NCBI GenBank assembly: GCA_017437145.1
Contig: JAFSBT010000008.1
Coordinates: 209,893 to 273,892 of the forward strand
Direction of reading: 5' to 3'
DNA: 64,000 bases
Source of the DNA: Clostridia bacterium
GTDB lineage: Bacteria; Bacillota; Clostridia; TANB77; CAG-508
The notes beneath the pieces were generated by a model, which was not told the DNA's origin, did not search any database, and saw nothing but the letters and a program-made list of their open reading frames with translations. Shown piece by piece: positions 54,546 through 63,280 of this stretch. The first letter of the stretch is position 1. Every line of letters starts with the position of its first letter. The position numbers were made by a program, and so were the translations under genes.

Positions 54546-56345
54546 TTATTCGAATATTGCAGAAAATTCATCACCATCAATTTTCTCTTTTTCTAATAAT
54601 AATCCTGCAACTATTTGTAATTTATCCATATTTGATGAAAGAATTTCTTTTGCTGTTGTATATGCTTTATCAATAATTCTTTTTACTTCCTCATCAATTA
54701 ATCCAGCTGTTTCTTCACTAAAGTTTCTAGTTTGAGTAAAATCTCTTCCTAAAAATACTTCTTCTTGCCCAGAACCGAATGTTATAGTTCCCAATTTTTC
54801 ACTCATTCCGTATTTTGTTACCATTTCACGAGCTATTTTTGAAGCTCTTTCTATATCATTACTTGCTCCTGTTGAAATATCATTTAATACTAAACTTTCT
54901 GCTACTCTACCACCTAGAAGTGAAACAATAGACTCTTCCATCTCTGATTTAGACATAAAGCTTTTATCTTCATCTGGTCTATACATTGTATATCCTCCAG
55001 CCATTCCTCTAGGAACTATAGAGATTTGATGTATAGTATCTTGCGTTGGTAAAAATCTACTTACTACAGCATGACCTGCTTCATGAAAAGCAACTAATTT
55101 ATTCTCTTTCTCACTTCTTACTCTGCTTTTCTTTTCTGGTCCCATTGTAACTTTAATCATTGCATCTTCTATTTCCAACATTTCTATTTCTTTTTTATTT
55201 CTTCTAGCTGCAAGTAAAGCAGCTTCGTTTAATACATTTTCTAAATCCGCTCCTGAAAAACCTGCTGTATTTTTAGCAATTGTTCTTAAATCTATATCGT
55301 CTGAAATCTTTTTCTTTCTACTGTGAACTTCAAGTATTTCTTCTCTAGCTTTAACATCTGGTGCTGAAACTAATATTTGTCTATCAAATCTTCCTGCTCT
55401 CAATAAAGCTTTATCTAATACATCTGGTCTATTTGTTGCAGCAAGAACTATTACTCCTTCGTTTGCTCCAAATCCATCCATTTCAACTAATAATTGATTT
55501 AATGTTTGTTCTCTTTCATCATGTCCTCCACCAAGTCCTGCACCTCTTTGACGTCCAACGGCATCAATTTCATCTATAAATATAATACATGGTGCATTTT
55601 TCTTTGCTTGTTCAAATAAATCTCTTACTCTTGAAGCACCAACACCAACAAACATTTCAACAAAGTCTGAACCACTTATTATAAAGAAAGGAACTCCTGC
55701 TTCTCCAGCCACAGCTTTTGCTAACATTGTTTTTCCTGTCCCTGGAGGTCCAACTAATAGAACACCTTTTGGAATTCTTGCACCCATATCTGTAAATTTT
55801 TTAGGTGCTTTTAGAAATTCAACTATTTCTTCCAATTCCTCTTTTTCCTCATCTACACCAGCTACGTCCCCAAAAGTTATTCTTGTTTTTTCTGTACCAT
55901 TTACCATTCTTGCTCTACTTTTTCCAAATGACATAGTTTTGCTTCCGCCTGATTGATTATTCCCCATAAACAAGAACCAGAATATAAAGAATATAATAAG
56001 TAATCCGAATGGTGATAATAAACCTAATATTGTAATAAAAATAGATTCTGATTTAGATTCTAAAGAAATAGCTCCATTTGCTAAAGTTTCATTTACACTA
56101 TTCATAAAACTATCTAAACTTGGAATATTTACTTTTTTTTCTGTTTGGCTATCATTTAATGTTACATATGCAGTAGTCCCATCAGAATCAACTTCTATAG
56201 TTTTTACATTTCCGCTCTTTACAGCTACCATTAAATCTGAATAACTCATTTTTGTATCTGCATTATCCATAATTGTATAAACCAGAGTTATAAAGATTAT
56301 TCCTATAATTAACCACATAGCAATTGTTTTTAAACTATTTTTCAT
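54546..56345 (-). CDS. ftsH: ATP-dependent zinc metalloprotease FtsH
   Basis: 599 residues. Two membrane helices (~9-27 and 105-130) flank a short external domain. The AAA domain has Walker A GPPGTGKT, Walker [13 protein letters not shown] and the pore loop [12 protein letters not shown]; zinc site HEAGH. It extracts and degrades membrane and regulatory proteins. It follows tilS in transcription order, the usual arrangement in Firmicutes (without hpt here). Confidence 0.97.
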   Translation of the reverse strand: MKNSLKTIAMWLIIGIIFITLVYTIMDNADTKMSYSDLMVAVKSGNVKTIEVDSDGTTAYVTLNDSQTEKKVNIPSLDSFMNSVNETLANGAISLESKSESIFITILGLLSPFGLLIIFFIFWFLFMGNNQSGGSKTMSFGKSRARMVNGTEKTRITFGDVAGVDEEKEELEEIVEFLKAPKKFTDMGARIPKGVLLVGPPGTGKTMLAKAVAGEAGVPFFIISGSDFVEMFVGVGASRVRDLFEQAKKNAPCIIFIDEIDAVGRQRGAGLGGGHDEREQTLNQLLVEMDGFGANEGVIVLAATNRPDVLDKALLRAGRFDRQILVSAPDVKAREEILEVHSRKKKISDDIDLRTIAKNTAGFSGADLENVLNEAALLAARRNKKEIEMLEIEDAMIKVTMGPEKKSRVRSEKENKLVAFHEAGHAVVSRFLPTQDTIHQISIVPRGMAGGYTMYRPDEDKSFMSKSEMEESIVSLLGGRVAESLVLNDISTGASNDIERASKIAREMVTKYGMSEKLGTITFGSGQEEVFLGRDFTQTRNFSEETAGLIDEEVKRIIDKAYTTAKEILSSNMDKLQIVAGLLLEKEKIDGDEFSAIFE

Positions 56346-56480
56346 TTCAATTCTCCTTTATTAGCTTAATTCTTTTGTAAAATATTTTTTTCTAAATTGC
56401 ACTATAACATAAGCAATTATCAAATTCAATACTTTTTTATAAACTTTTTTTGTCGAAATGCAGACGTATCAAGGCTTTTC

Positions 56481-57507
56481 CTACGGAAGCTCAATGTTAG
56501 GTATGAAAAAAATTTTTCTATTTTTTACTAATATTTTTATCTCTTTTATAGGTAATAAATATTTATTTCCTATATTATTAGCACATAATTTGATTATGTC
56601 ATCTATATTAACCTTCTCTATACCATTAGTATGCCCTAAAACCATATTTATAGTATATAAAATTATTCTTCTTTTTATTACTAATTCTAATTGATTGAAA
56701 TTTTTAAGGTCTAATATTATTTGATTGTTTTGTAGCACTTCTTCGAAGAGCGGACGACCAATGGTCGCCCCTACACGTATTTCGTTAAAAATTTGTTCTG
56801 TTATTTTATTTAAATATTCGTCTTCTTCTGTTGCTATTTCGGATAATCTGTTTATTGTTTTATTTATGTTTGGATTAAATTCTTCCTTTATATAGGGAAT
56901 CACTACATTCCTCACTTTATTTCTTGTATAAATATTTTCTTCATTTGATTTATCATATTTTGGTTCTAAATTATTCTCTTTACAATAATCTTCTATTTCA
57001 TGTCTTTCTGTTTCTATTAAAGGTCTTATAAATTTATTATCTCTTTTGGCTTCGATTCCTTTTAGCCCTGTTAATGAGCTACCTCTTAAAATATTCATAA
57101 TTATAGTTTCTACTTTATCGTTATTATTATGTGCTGTTGCTATTTTATTCGAATTTGTTAATAATAATACCTCCTCAAAGAAACTATATCTTACTTCTCT
57201 ACCTGTTTCTTCTGTTCCTTTTTTCTCTTTTTTTGCTAATTCAATAACTTTAACCTTCTTTGTAAAGCATTGTACACCAAGTTTTTCGCAGAATTCTTGT
57301 ACATACCTAGTTTCTTGAATAGCTTCTTCTCTAATCATATGATTTATATGTGCAACAAAAATTTCAAAATTTAATTCAATTTTTAATTCATTTAAAATAT
57401 GTAGTAGGCATATTGAATCTGGCCCCCCAGATACACCTACTACAATTTTATCTCCGCTTCTCTATTAAATTATATTTTTTTATTGTTTGTAAAATTTTTT
57501 GTTTCAT
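56481..57507 (-). CDS. tilS: tRNA(Ile)-lysidine synthase TilS, needs +1 frameshift at CGG
   Basis: About 341 residues after frame repair (length 3n+1), from ATG 57507 with SD AAGGA. TilS modifies C34 of the AUA-reading tRNA-Ile and is normally essential. The P-loop VSGGPDS and HINHMIREE motif lie after the shift, so the protein is useless without it. The zero frame runs MKQKILQTIKKYNLIEK, then CGG (57456-57454), AGA, TAA. The downstream frame has TAG at 57464-57462. The window is therefore ~4 codons. Skipping the C gives EK-GDKIVVGVSGGPDS, the expected sequence. A family A repeat is inserted in frame (VGATIGRPL, about residues 245-253). Shorter than the ~430-470 residues common for TilS, mostly in the C-terminal domain. 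Confidence 0.92.
56750..56775. repeat. Family A repeat inside the tilS coding region
   Basis: GCGGACGACCAATGGTCG then CCCCTACA, a perfect A copy, read in frame as VGATIGRPL on the coding strand. Confidence 0.9.
57454..57456 (-). other. CGG codon, proposed +1 frameshift site in tilS
   Basis: Zero frame: GAG AAG CGG AGA TAA. Continuing frame: GAG AAG (C) GGA GAT AAA ATT. Codon 18. Stops at 57464-57462 (+1 frame) and 57450-57448 (zero frame) leave 11 bases for the shift. Confidence 0.88.
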
Positions 57508-57523
57508 ACAAATTCCTTCTTAA

Positions 57524-58855
57524 TTATTCTCTATATCTTTCTATATTAGCAAATTTTGTATAACTTCCCATCCATAATAATTCTACTGTTCCTGTTGAAC
57601 CAGCTCTATGTTTTGCCATTATTACTTCTGCAATATTTTTCTTTTCAGATTCTGGATTATAGTAATCATCTCTATATAAAAACATTACTATATCAGCATC
57701 TTGCTCTATTGCTCCAGATTCACGCAAATCAGAAAGCATCGGTCTATGGTCAGCACGTTGTTCTGCAGCTCTTGATAACTGTGATAAAGCTATAACTGGA
57801 ACATCTAATTCTTTTGCTAGAATTTTTAAAGATCTACTTATTTCTGAAATTTCTTGCTCACGGCTAGAATTTCTTTTGCTATTTCCTTGTATTAATTGTA
57901 AATAGTCAATTACTATTAATCCTATACCTTTTTCTATTTTTAATTTTCTACATTTTGCTCTTATTTCTGCAACTGTAATTCCTGGGGTATCATCTATATA
58001 AATTGGTGCTTCTGAAAGTGGTCCTAGTGCTGTCGCTAATTTTACCCAATCATCTTCTTCAATTTTGCCAGTTCTTACTTTGTTACTATCAACCATCGCT
58101 TCACTACATAGAATTCTGCTTACTAGCTGACTTTTTGACATTTCAAGATTAAATATAGCTACTGGAACTTTGCTCTTTACAGCTGCATTTGTTGCAATAT
58201 TTAATGCAAATGCCGATTTTCCCATTGCAGGTCTTGCTGCAACTAATACTAGGTCAGAATTGTGTAATCCTGCTGTTTTATAATCTAAATCTGAAAATCC
58301 TGTAGGCACACCTGTTATTGGTTCTTTTTGGTTATATAATTTTTCTATTTCTGCGAAGCTTTCTACCAATATATCTTTTAGTGCTGAAAATCCTTTTGGG
58401 TTTCTGTTTTGCATTATATCAAATATTTTCTTTTCAGCTTGGTCAACTATTGATTCTACTTCTTCCGTTTCAGCGTATCCTAAATCAATTAATTCATTTG
58501 CTGTTTTTATTAAATTCCTTAAAATAGATTTTTCTTCTACTATTGTTATATATTGGTCAACATTTGCTGTTGTTGGAACTTTATCTGGCAGCATCGCTAA
58601 ATATTCTAATCCACCAACAACTTCAAATTTGCCCATAGATATTAATTCGGCTTTTACTGTTATTATATCTATAGGTTCAGCTCTATTGTATAGATTCATT
58701 GCCGCTTCATATATTAATTTATTATCTTGTCTGTAAAAATCATCTGATTTTAATTTTTCCACTGCATCTATTACTGCATCTTTATCTGTCAGCATACTTC
58801 CTATAACAGCTTGTTCTGCGTCGATGTCATGTGGCGGAATTTTGCCTAGTTCCAT
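57524..58855 (-). CDS. dnaB: Replicative DNA helicase DnaB
   Basis: 443 residues, full length. The N-terminal helical domain begins IPPHDIDAEQAVIGSML. Walker A ARPAMGKSAFAL, Walker B LIVIDYLQLI, then SREQEISEISRSLK and the C-terminal RADHRPMLSDLRESGAIEQDADI segment are intact. The ring helicase unwinds DNA at the fork (named DnaC in Bacillus). 16 bases upstream of tilS, likely co-transcribed. Confidence 0.97.
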   Translation of the reverse strand: MELGKIPPHDIDAEQAVIGSMLTDKDAVIDAVEKLKSDDFYRQDNKLIYEAAMNLYNRAEPIDIITVKAELISMGKFEVVGGLEYLAMLPDKVPTTANVDQYITIVEEKSILRNLIKTANELIDLGYAETEEVESIVDQAEKKIFDIMQNRNPKGFSALKDILVESFAEIEKLYNQKEPITGVPTGFSDLDYKTAGLHNSDLVLVAARPAMGKSAFALNIATNAAVKSKVPVAIFNLEMSKSQLVSRILCSEAMVDSNKVRTGKIEEDDWVKLATALGPLSEAPIYIDDTPGITVAEIRAKCRKLKIEKGIGLIVIDYLQLIQGNSKRNSSREQEISEISRSLKILAKELDVPVIALSQLSRAAEQRADHRPMLSDLRESGAIEQDADIVMFLYRDDYYNPESEKKNIAEVIMAKHRAGSTGTVELLWMGSYTKFANIERYRE

Positions 58856-58892
58856 GATTTTCTCCTTTCATTTTTTAGCATTCCTTACGGGT

Positions 58893-58919
58893 CACGGACG
58901 ACCAATGGTCGCCCCTACA
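58893..58919. repeat. Family A short palindromic repeat
   Basis: CACGGACGACCAATGGTCG then CCCCTACA, between rplI and dnaB. Confidence 0.85.
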
Positions 58920-58929
58920 GCATTTGCAA

Positions 58930-59373
58930 TTAATTCTTTACATTTATTTTTAGTTGTCCTGTTACTCCGTCTCCGAATTTTATATCTGCTGTAAATACTC
59001 CTAGATTTTTTATTGTTTCTTTTAAGATTATTTTCTTTTTATCTATCTCAATTTTATATTGTTCCTTAAGTTCTGTTGATATTTCTTTTGATGTTACGCC
59101 TCCAAAAATTCTTCCATTTTCCCCTGCTTTTACTTTTATTTCAAGAGTAATTTCTTTTAGTTTTTCTGCTATTTTTTTATTAGCTTCTATTTCAGCATTT
59201 TTCTTATTTTGTATAGAAGTTTTTTTTGCTTGTAGTTTTAACATATTATCTTTAGTTGCTTCAACTGCTAAATTTTTAGGGAAAAGAAAGTTTCTCGCAT
59301 ATCCATCATTCGCATTTATTACTTCGTCTTTCTTTCCTACATTTTTTATATCTTGTAATAATATTACTTTCAT
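58930..59373 (-). CDS. rplI: 50S ribosomal protein bL9
   Basis: 147 residues. Starts MKVILLQDIKNVGKKDEVINANDGYARNFLFPK in the family pattern, followed by the long helix and the C-terminal domain with GRIFGGVTSKEI. bL9 binds 23S rRNA near the L1 stalk. Its ATG shares one base with the coaD stop (TAATG), so translation is coupled. rplI-dnaB is a standard order. Confidence 0.97.
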   Translation of the reverse strand: MKVILLQDIKNVGKKDEVINANDGYARNFLFPKNLAVEATKDNMLKLQAKKTSIQNKKNAEIEANKKIAEKLKEITLEIKVKAGENGRIFGGVTSKEISTELKEQYKIEIDKKKIILKETIKNLGVFTADIKFGDGVTGQLKINVKN

Positions 59374-59885
59374 TAAATCACTTCCTTGTTTTTTGACATT
59401 TTATCACGTTTTTTCATTTCTTGCAATAAATCTGCTATAGGTTTTGGTACATAATTATCTACAGGCTTGTCATTTAAATATAATTCCATAACAAGACTTG
59501 ATGATAAATACCCTAATTCACCTGCTCTAAAATAGCATGTATCCATGTTATAAACTTTTTCATTCATTTGTGCAATATTTTCTTCATATTGATAATCTGT
59601 ACCGTTTCTTAATCCTCTTATTAAAATATCTGAGTTGTATTTTTTTGCTTCCTCAGCTGTAAGCCCTGTGTATAATACAATTTCTACATTGTCTAATCCT
59701 AATTCTTGTATACTTTTTTCGATTGCTTCTTTCATTTTTTGTTTGTCAATTCTTTGTTTCTTTTCAGTATTATAACCTATTCCTATTATAACTTTATCAA
59801 AACATTCTCTTGCTTTTTTTACTATTTCAAGATGTCCATTTGTGAAAGGATCAAATGAACCTGCATAAAATCCTACTGTTCCCAT
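59373..59885 (-). CDS. coaD: Phosphopantetheine adenylyltransferase
   Basis: 170 residues. Nucleotidyltransferase motif GSFDPFTNGHLEIV with the T/HxGH-type site; later RGLRNGTDYQYE and SSSLV match the family. Makes dephospho-CoA from 4'-phosphopantetheine and ATP. The C-terminal part (LGYLSSSLVMELYLNDKPV) departs a little from the usual YSFISSS. Overlaps rplI by one base. Confidence 0.94.
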   Translation of the reverse strand: MGTVGFYAGSFDPFTNGHLEIVKKARECFDKVIIGIGYNTEKKQRIDKQKMKEAIEKSIQELGLDNVEIVLYTGLTAEEAKKYNSDILIRGLRNGTDYQYEENIAQMNEKVYNMDTCYFRAGELGYLSSSLVMELYLNDKPVDNYVPKPIADLLQEMKKRDKMSKNKEVI

Positions 59886-59900
59886 AACAGCCTCCTTTTT

Positions 59901-60008
59901 TAATGAATAGTTAATAGTAAAGAGTGAATAGTTTTGGTTGGAATTTGCTTTTTAACAGCAAATTTCTTCATTTATTATTCATTATTAATTATTCATTTTT
60001 CATTATTA
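59901..60008. repeat. Family E hairpin repeat
   Basis: AATGAATAGTTAATAGTAAAG..., core GAATTTGCT/AGCAAATTTC, TTTATTATTCATTATTAATT.... It lies between addB and coaD; its right end touches the addB stop. Confidence 0.75.
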
Positions 60009-60009
60009 A

Positions 60010-63000
60010 TTAGTCTTGTAATATTTCTTCTTTGGTTTTATTGCCTATGAAATTATATGAATTATAATTTGGATTGAATCCACATATTGTTCGATATTCA
60101 CAATATTCACATGTTGCTGTTTTAGTTTTTCTATTATACATAGGTTTTAATTCTATATTACCTTTTAATATTTCATTTGATATTTGTTTGATTATTTTAT
60201 TCACTAATTCTCTTAATTTTGTGAATTCTTCTTTTGTTACTATATCTGATTTGAGTTTACTAACCTCTCCGCTCTTATTTATTGTAACCGGTATTATAGA
60301 TGACGCCCCAGTTTCCAAGTTCTTGTCCATCATCTTAATAACTTTAATGTCTGCTAATATCAAACCTTTCATCCTGAACTCTTTACGTATTTTTTCCTCA
60401 ATTTCTTCTTCGCTTAAATTCTTTTTAGACTTTATAATTGGGTCTATTAGATTATAATATAAAACTCCCGCTGGTATTTTTTTGTACTTATTTGCTATTG
60501 AATCAATATAAGTTAATAACTGTATTTGGACTCCTGCAAGCATTTCATTTAAATCTATTTGTTTTGTACTTGACTTATAATCTATTATTCTTATATATTC
60601 TCCATCTTCATTTGTACCTATATCCATTCTATCTATTTTACCAGTTAACTCTACATTATCATATTTTTGTCTAAATTCTACCTCATTACCTAAAATTTCA
60701 AAACTACTATTTTTCATTTGTTCTACAATATATTTTATAGCTTTTAAAATTACTGTTTTTAATCTGTTTGTTAATACTATGAATTTAGGAGCACTTGTAA
60801 ATTTATAATTCTTTTTTAAATTTAATTTATTGTCTATTATTTTATTAACTACATCTTCAATTTGGGTTTCATTCATTTCTTTATAATTTGTACATTCTTG
60901 AAAAAAACAATCTATTACATCGTGCATAAATGAACCCGTATCGATTGGTTTTAATTTAAATTCTTCTTGTTCTTTTAGCTTAATTCCATATTTTAAATGG
61001 AATGAAAACGGGCATTTCTTGTATTGTTCTAATTTTGATACACTTACATTTAAGGTTTCACCATATAATTTTTTTATATTTATAGGGCTTATCTTTTCAG
61101 GTTCATTATCATATCTAAGTCCTTTTAATGCCACTCTTAATTTTTCTTTCCATTCTTCTTGTTCACTAAACCATACATAAATATGTTCCCAAAGCTCATC
61201 AATCTGTTCTCCATCTTTTTGTTTTCTTAAATTTGATAGTAATTCTTTAAAAGTAATTGCTTGTGTTGTAATTTCTGTTTCAGTATGTACTATATCACTT
61301 TTTTCTTGTAACTTAGGAAAGATTTTTTTTATTTTAGATATTAGTATCGACGGTCTTAGCGTTCCTCCACTCTTGTCAGATGAAACATAAGATAAAAATA
61401 TTTTTTCATCAGCCAAACTTAAAATTTTGTATATGTTTAGCTGCTCTTCATATAAATTATCTAATGTTCCATTTGCCATTTCAATATTAATTTCTTCTAA
61501 AAATTTTCTGTCTTTGTCATTTAAAAATCCTTCATTTTTATTTACACTTGGGTAAATCCCATCATTTAATCCTAAAATAAAAACTATTTTTTGATTTTTG
61601 GGTTTAGACCTATCAACATCCGCAAAAAGCACTTGATCAATTGTTGTTGGTATTTTGCCTAAATCACTATATGTTAAACCAACCTTTAATAATTCTTTAT
61701 ATTTCTCAAATGTAATTTTTTCCTCTCCAAAAATCATTGAAAGTTCATCAAATAGTTCAATTAAAATTTCCCAACTTTGCTTATATTCTTCTGATAAAAC
61801 AAATTCATTAGCTTGTTCTAATATTTCGATTTTATTATTTAGTTGTTCTAATATTTGATTATTTTCTAAAAATTTATATACATTTTTTGTTATTTCATTA
61901 GTTGTTCTATTATTTTGTAATTTCTTTTTTAAATCAGTTAATGGATTTATTATTTTCAGTCTTAATTCATTCATTAGTTCTATATTTTCATCTTCATATT
62001 CCCAATTTTCATGCCACTTTTTACCTCTTATTCCCCATTTGTTACAAAAATTTTCTAGTAAATAAATATGATTTTTTTCTATATTTAAAAAACCTGTTTT
62101 TACATAACTAAAAATTGCATCAGAAGACCAATTTTTTTCAAAAACTTCTAATATTGATAAAATATATCTTACAAAAATATTCGTACTTAAATCCCCATTT
62201 TTATCAATAAAAAATGGTATTCCATAACTACTAAAAATGGCTCTTGCTAAACTTTCATATTCATCCATGTTTTTAGTTATTACTGCAATATCTTTGTAGC
62301 TATATCTTTCATCTCTTACTAATTTAATTATGTTTTTCGCAACATTTTCTATTTCGGAATAAGGATTTTGTGTAAGTAATAAATTAATATCTTTAACATT
62401 TTGCTCATATCGAGCATCTTGTGTTATAACATTTTTATAGATATTTTGTTCTAAATGCTTTATTTCTTTACTTTCATATCCATCTTCTTGTACATGAATT
62501 TCTTTTATTTCAACTCCATTAGCAGCCTGAATCACTTTTTTCACTACTCTTTTACTTGGTGCAAAAATATCACTTTCTCTATTTATACTTGATTCTAATG
62601 AATCTGTACAAATAGTTATATTTACTTCTTTAGCTGTTTTTATTAATTCATTTATTATTGAATATTCTTGAGCTGTAAATCCTACAAATTCGTCTATGTA
62701 TATATATGAATCATCGAACATTGAACTTTCTTTTAATTGTTTTGCTAAAATTGATAATTCATCTTCTTCATCAATAAAATTATTTTTTATTATTTTTTCA
62801 TAGTTCCCATATATTATGCTTATATCTGATAGCTTAGTTTTAAGATATATATCTTCTGTTTCGCTAATTGCCTTATCTATGTTGTTTAAATATACATTAT
62901 GTTTTTTTAACTCAGAAATTAACCTTAAAGCAATATCTATATCTTCAGAATTTTTTCGTAGAAATCTTAAATCAGATTTGTGTTTATCTAATACGCTAGA

Positions 63001-63280
63001 TAAAATCATTGCTTTTCCTGCTTTTGATAAATTTACTTCCGTGTATCCTCCAACTTCTAAGGAAACTCTATGAGCAATTCTACCAAAGCTTAAAACTTCT
63101 GCATTTATTGAACTTCGATTATTTAAAATTTTTAACAATGTTTTTTCTGCAGAATACGAAAATTGCTCAGGAGTAATAATATATATTTTCTTCCCGAGTA
63201 TTTATTTTTTCTTTTATTTCTTTAAAACAATATGTACTTTTTCCACTTTTTGCTCGTCCATAAATTATATTTAAACTCAT
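60010..63280 (-). CDS. addB: ATP-dependent helicase/nuclease subunit AddB, needs +1 frameshift at CGG
   Basis: About 1089 residues after frame repair (length 3n+1). AddAB repairs double-strand breaks. The start ATG 63280 overlaps the stop of the glycosylase gene (ATGA). Walker A GRAKSGKS is in the first frame; the second resumes at GKKIYIITPEQFSYSAE, a standard AddB segment. C-terminal nuclease motif IRIIDYKSS and Fe-S cysteines (KKCPFSF and CEYCEYRTIC) are present. The zero frame meets CGG at 63196-63194 (codon 29) and stops at TGA 63169-63167; the downstream frame has TAA at 63204-63202. Skipping the C gives ...INT-GKKIYII. The addA partner is not in the window. Confidence 0.9.
63194..63196 (-). 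other. CGG codon, proposed +1 frameshift site in addB
   Basis: Zero frame: AAT ACT CGG GAA GAA. Continuing frame: AAT ACT (C) GGG AAG AAA ATA. It is the only one of the four sites with GGG rather than GGA after the shift. Bounded by TAA (63204, +1 frame) and TGA (63169, zero frame). Confidence 0.85.

Noticed and set aside
12067..63196. Plain sequencing or assembly errors as the cause of the four frame breaks
   Set aside because: Random errors would differ in type and prefer homopolymers. All four breaks are +1, all have an in-frame CGG in the short permitted window, and three are not at homopolymers. A motif-specific base-calling artefact remains possible and needs raw reads.
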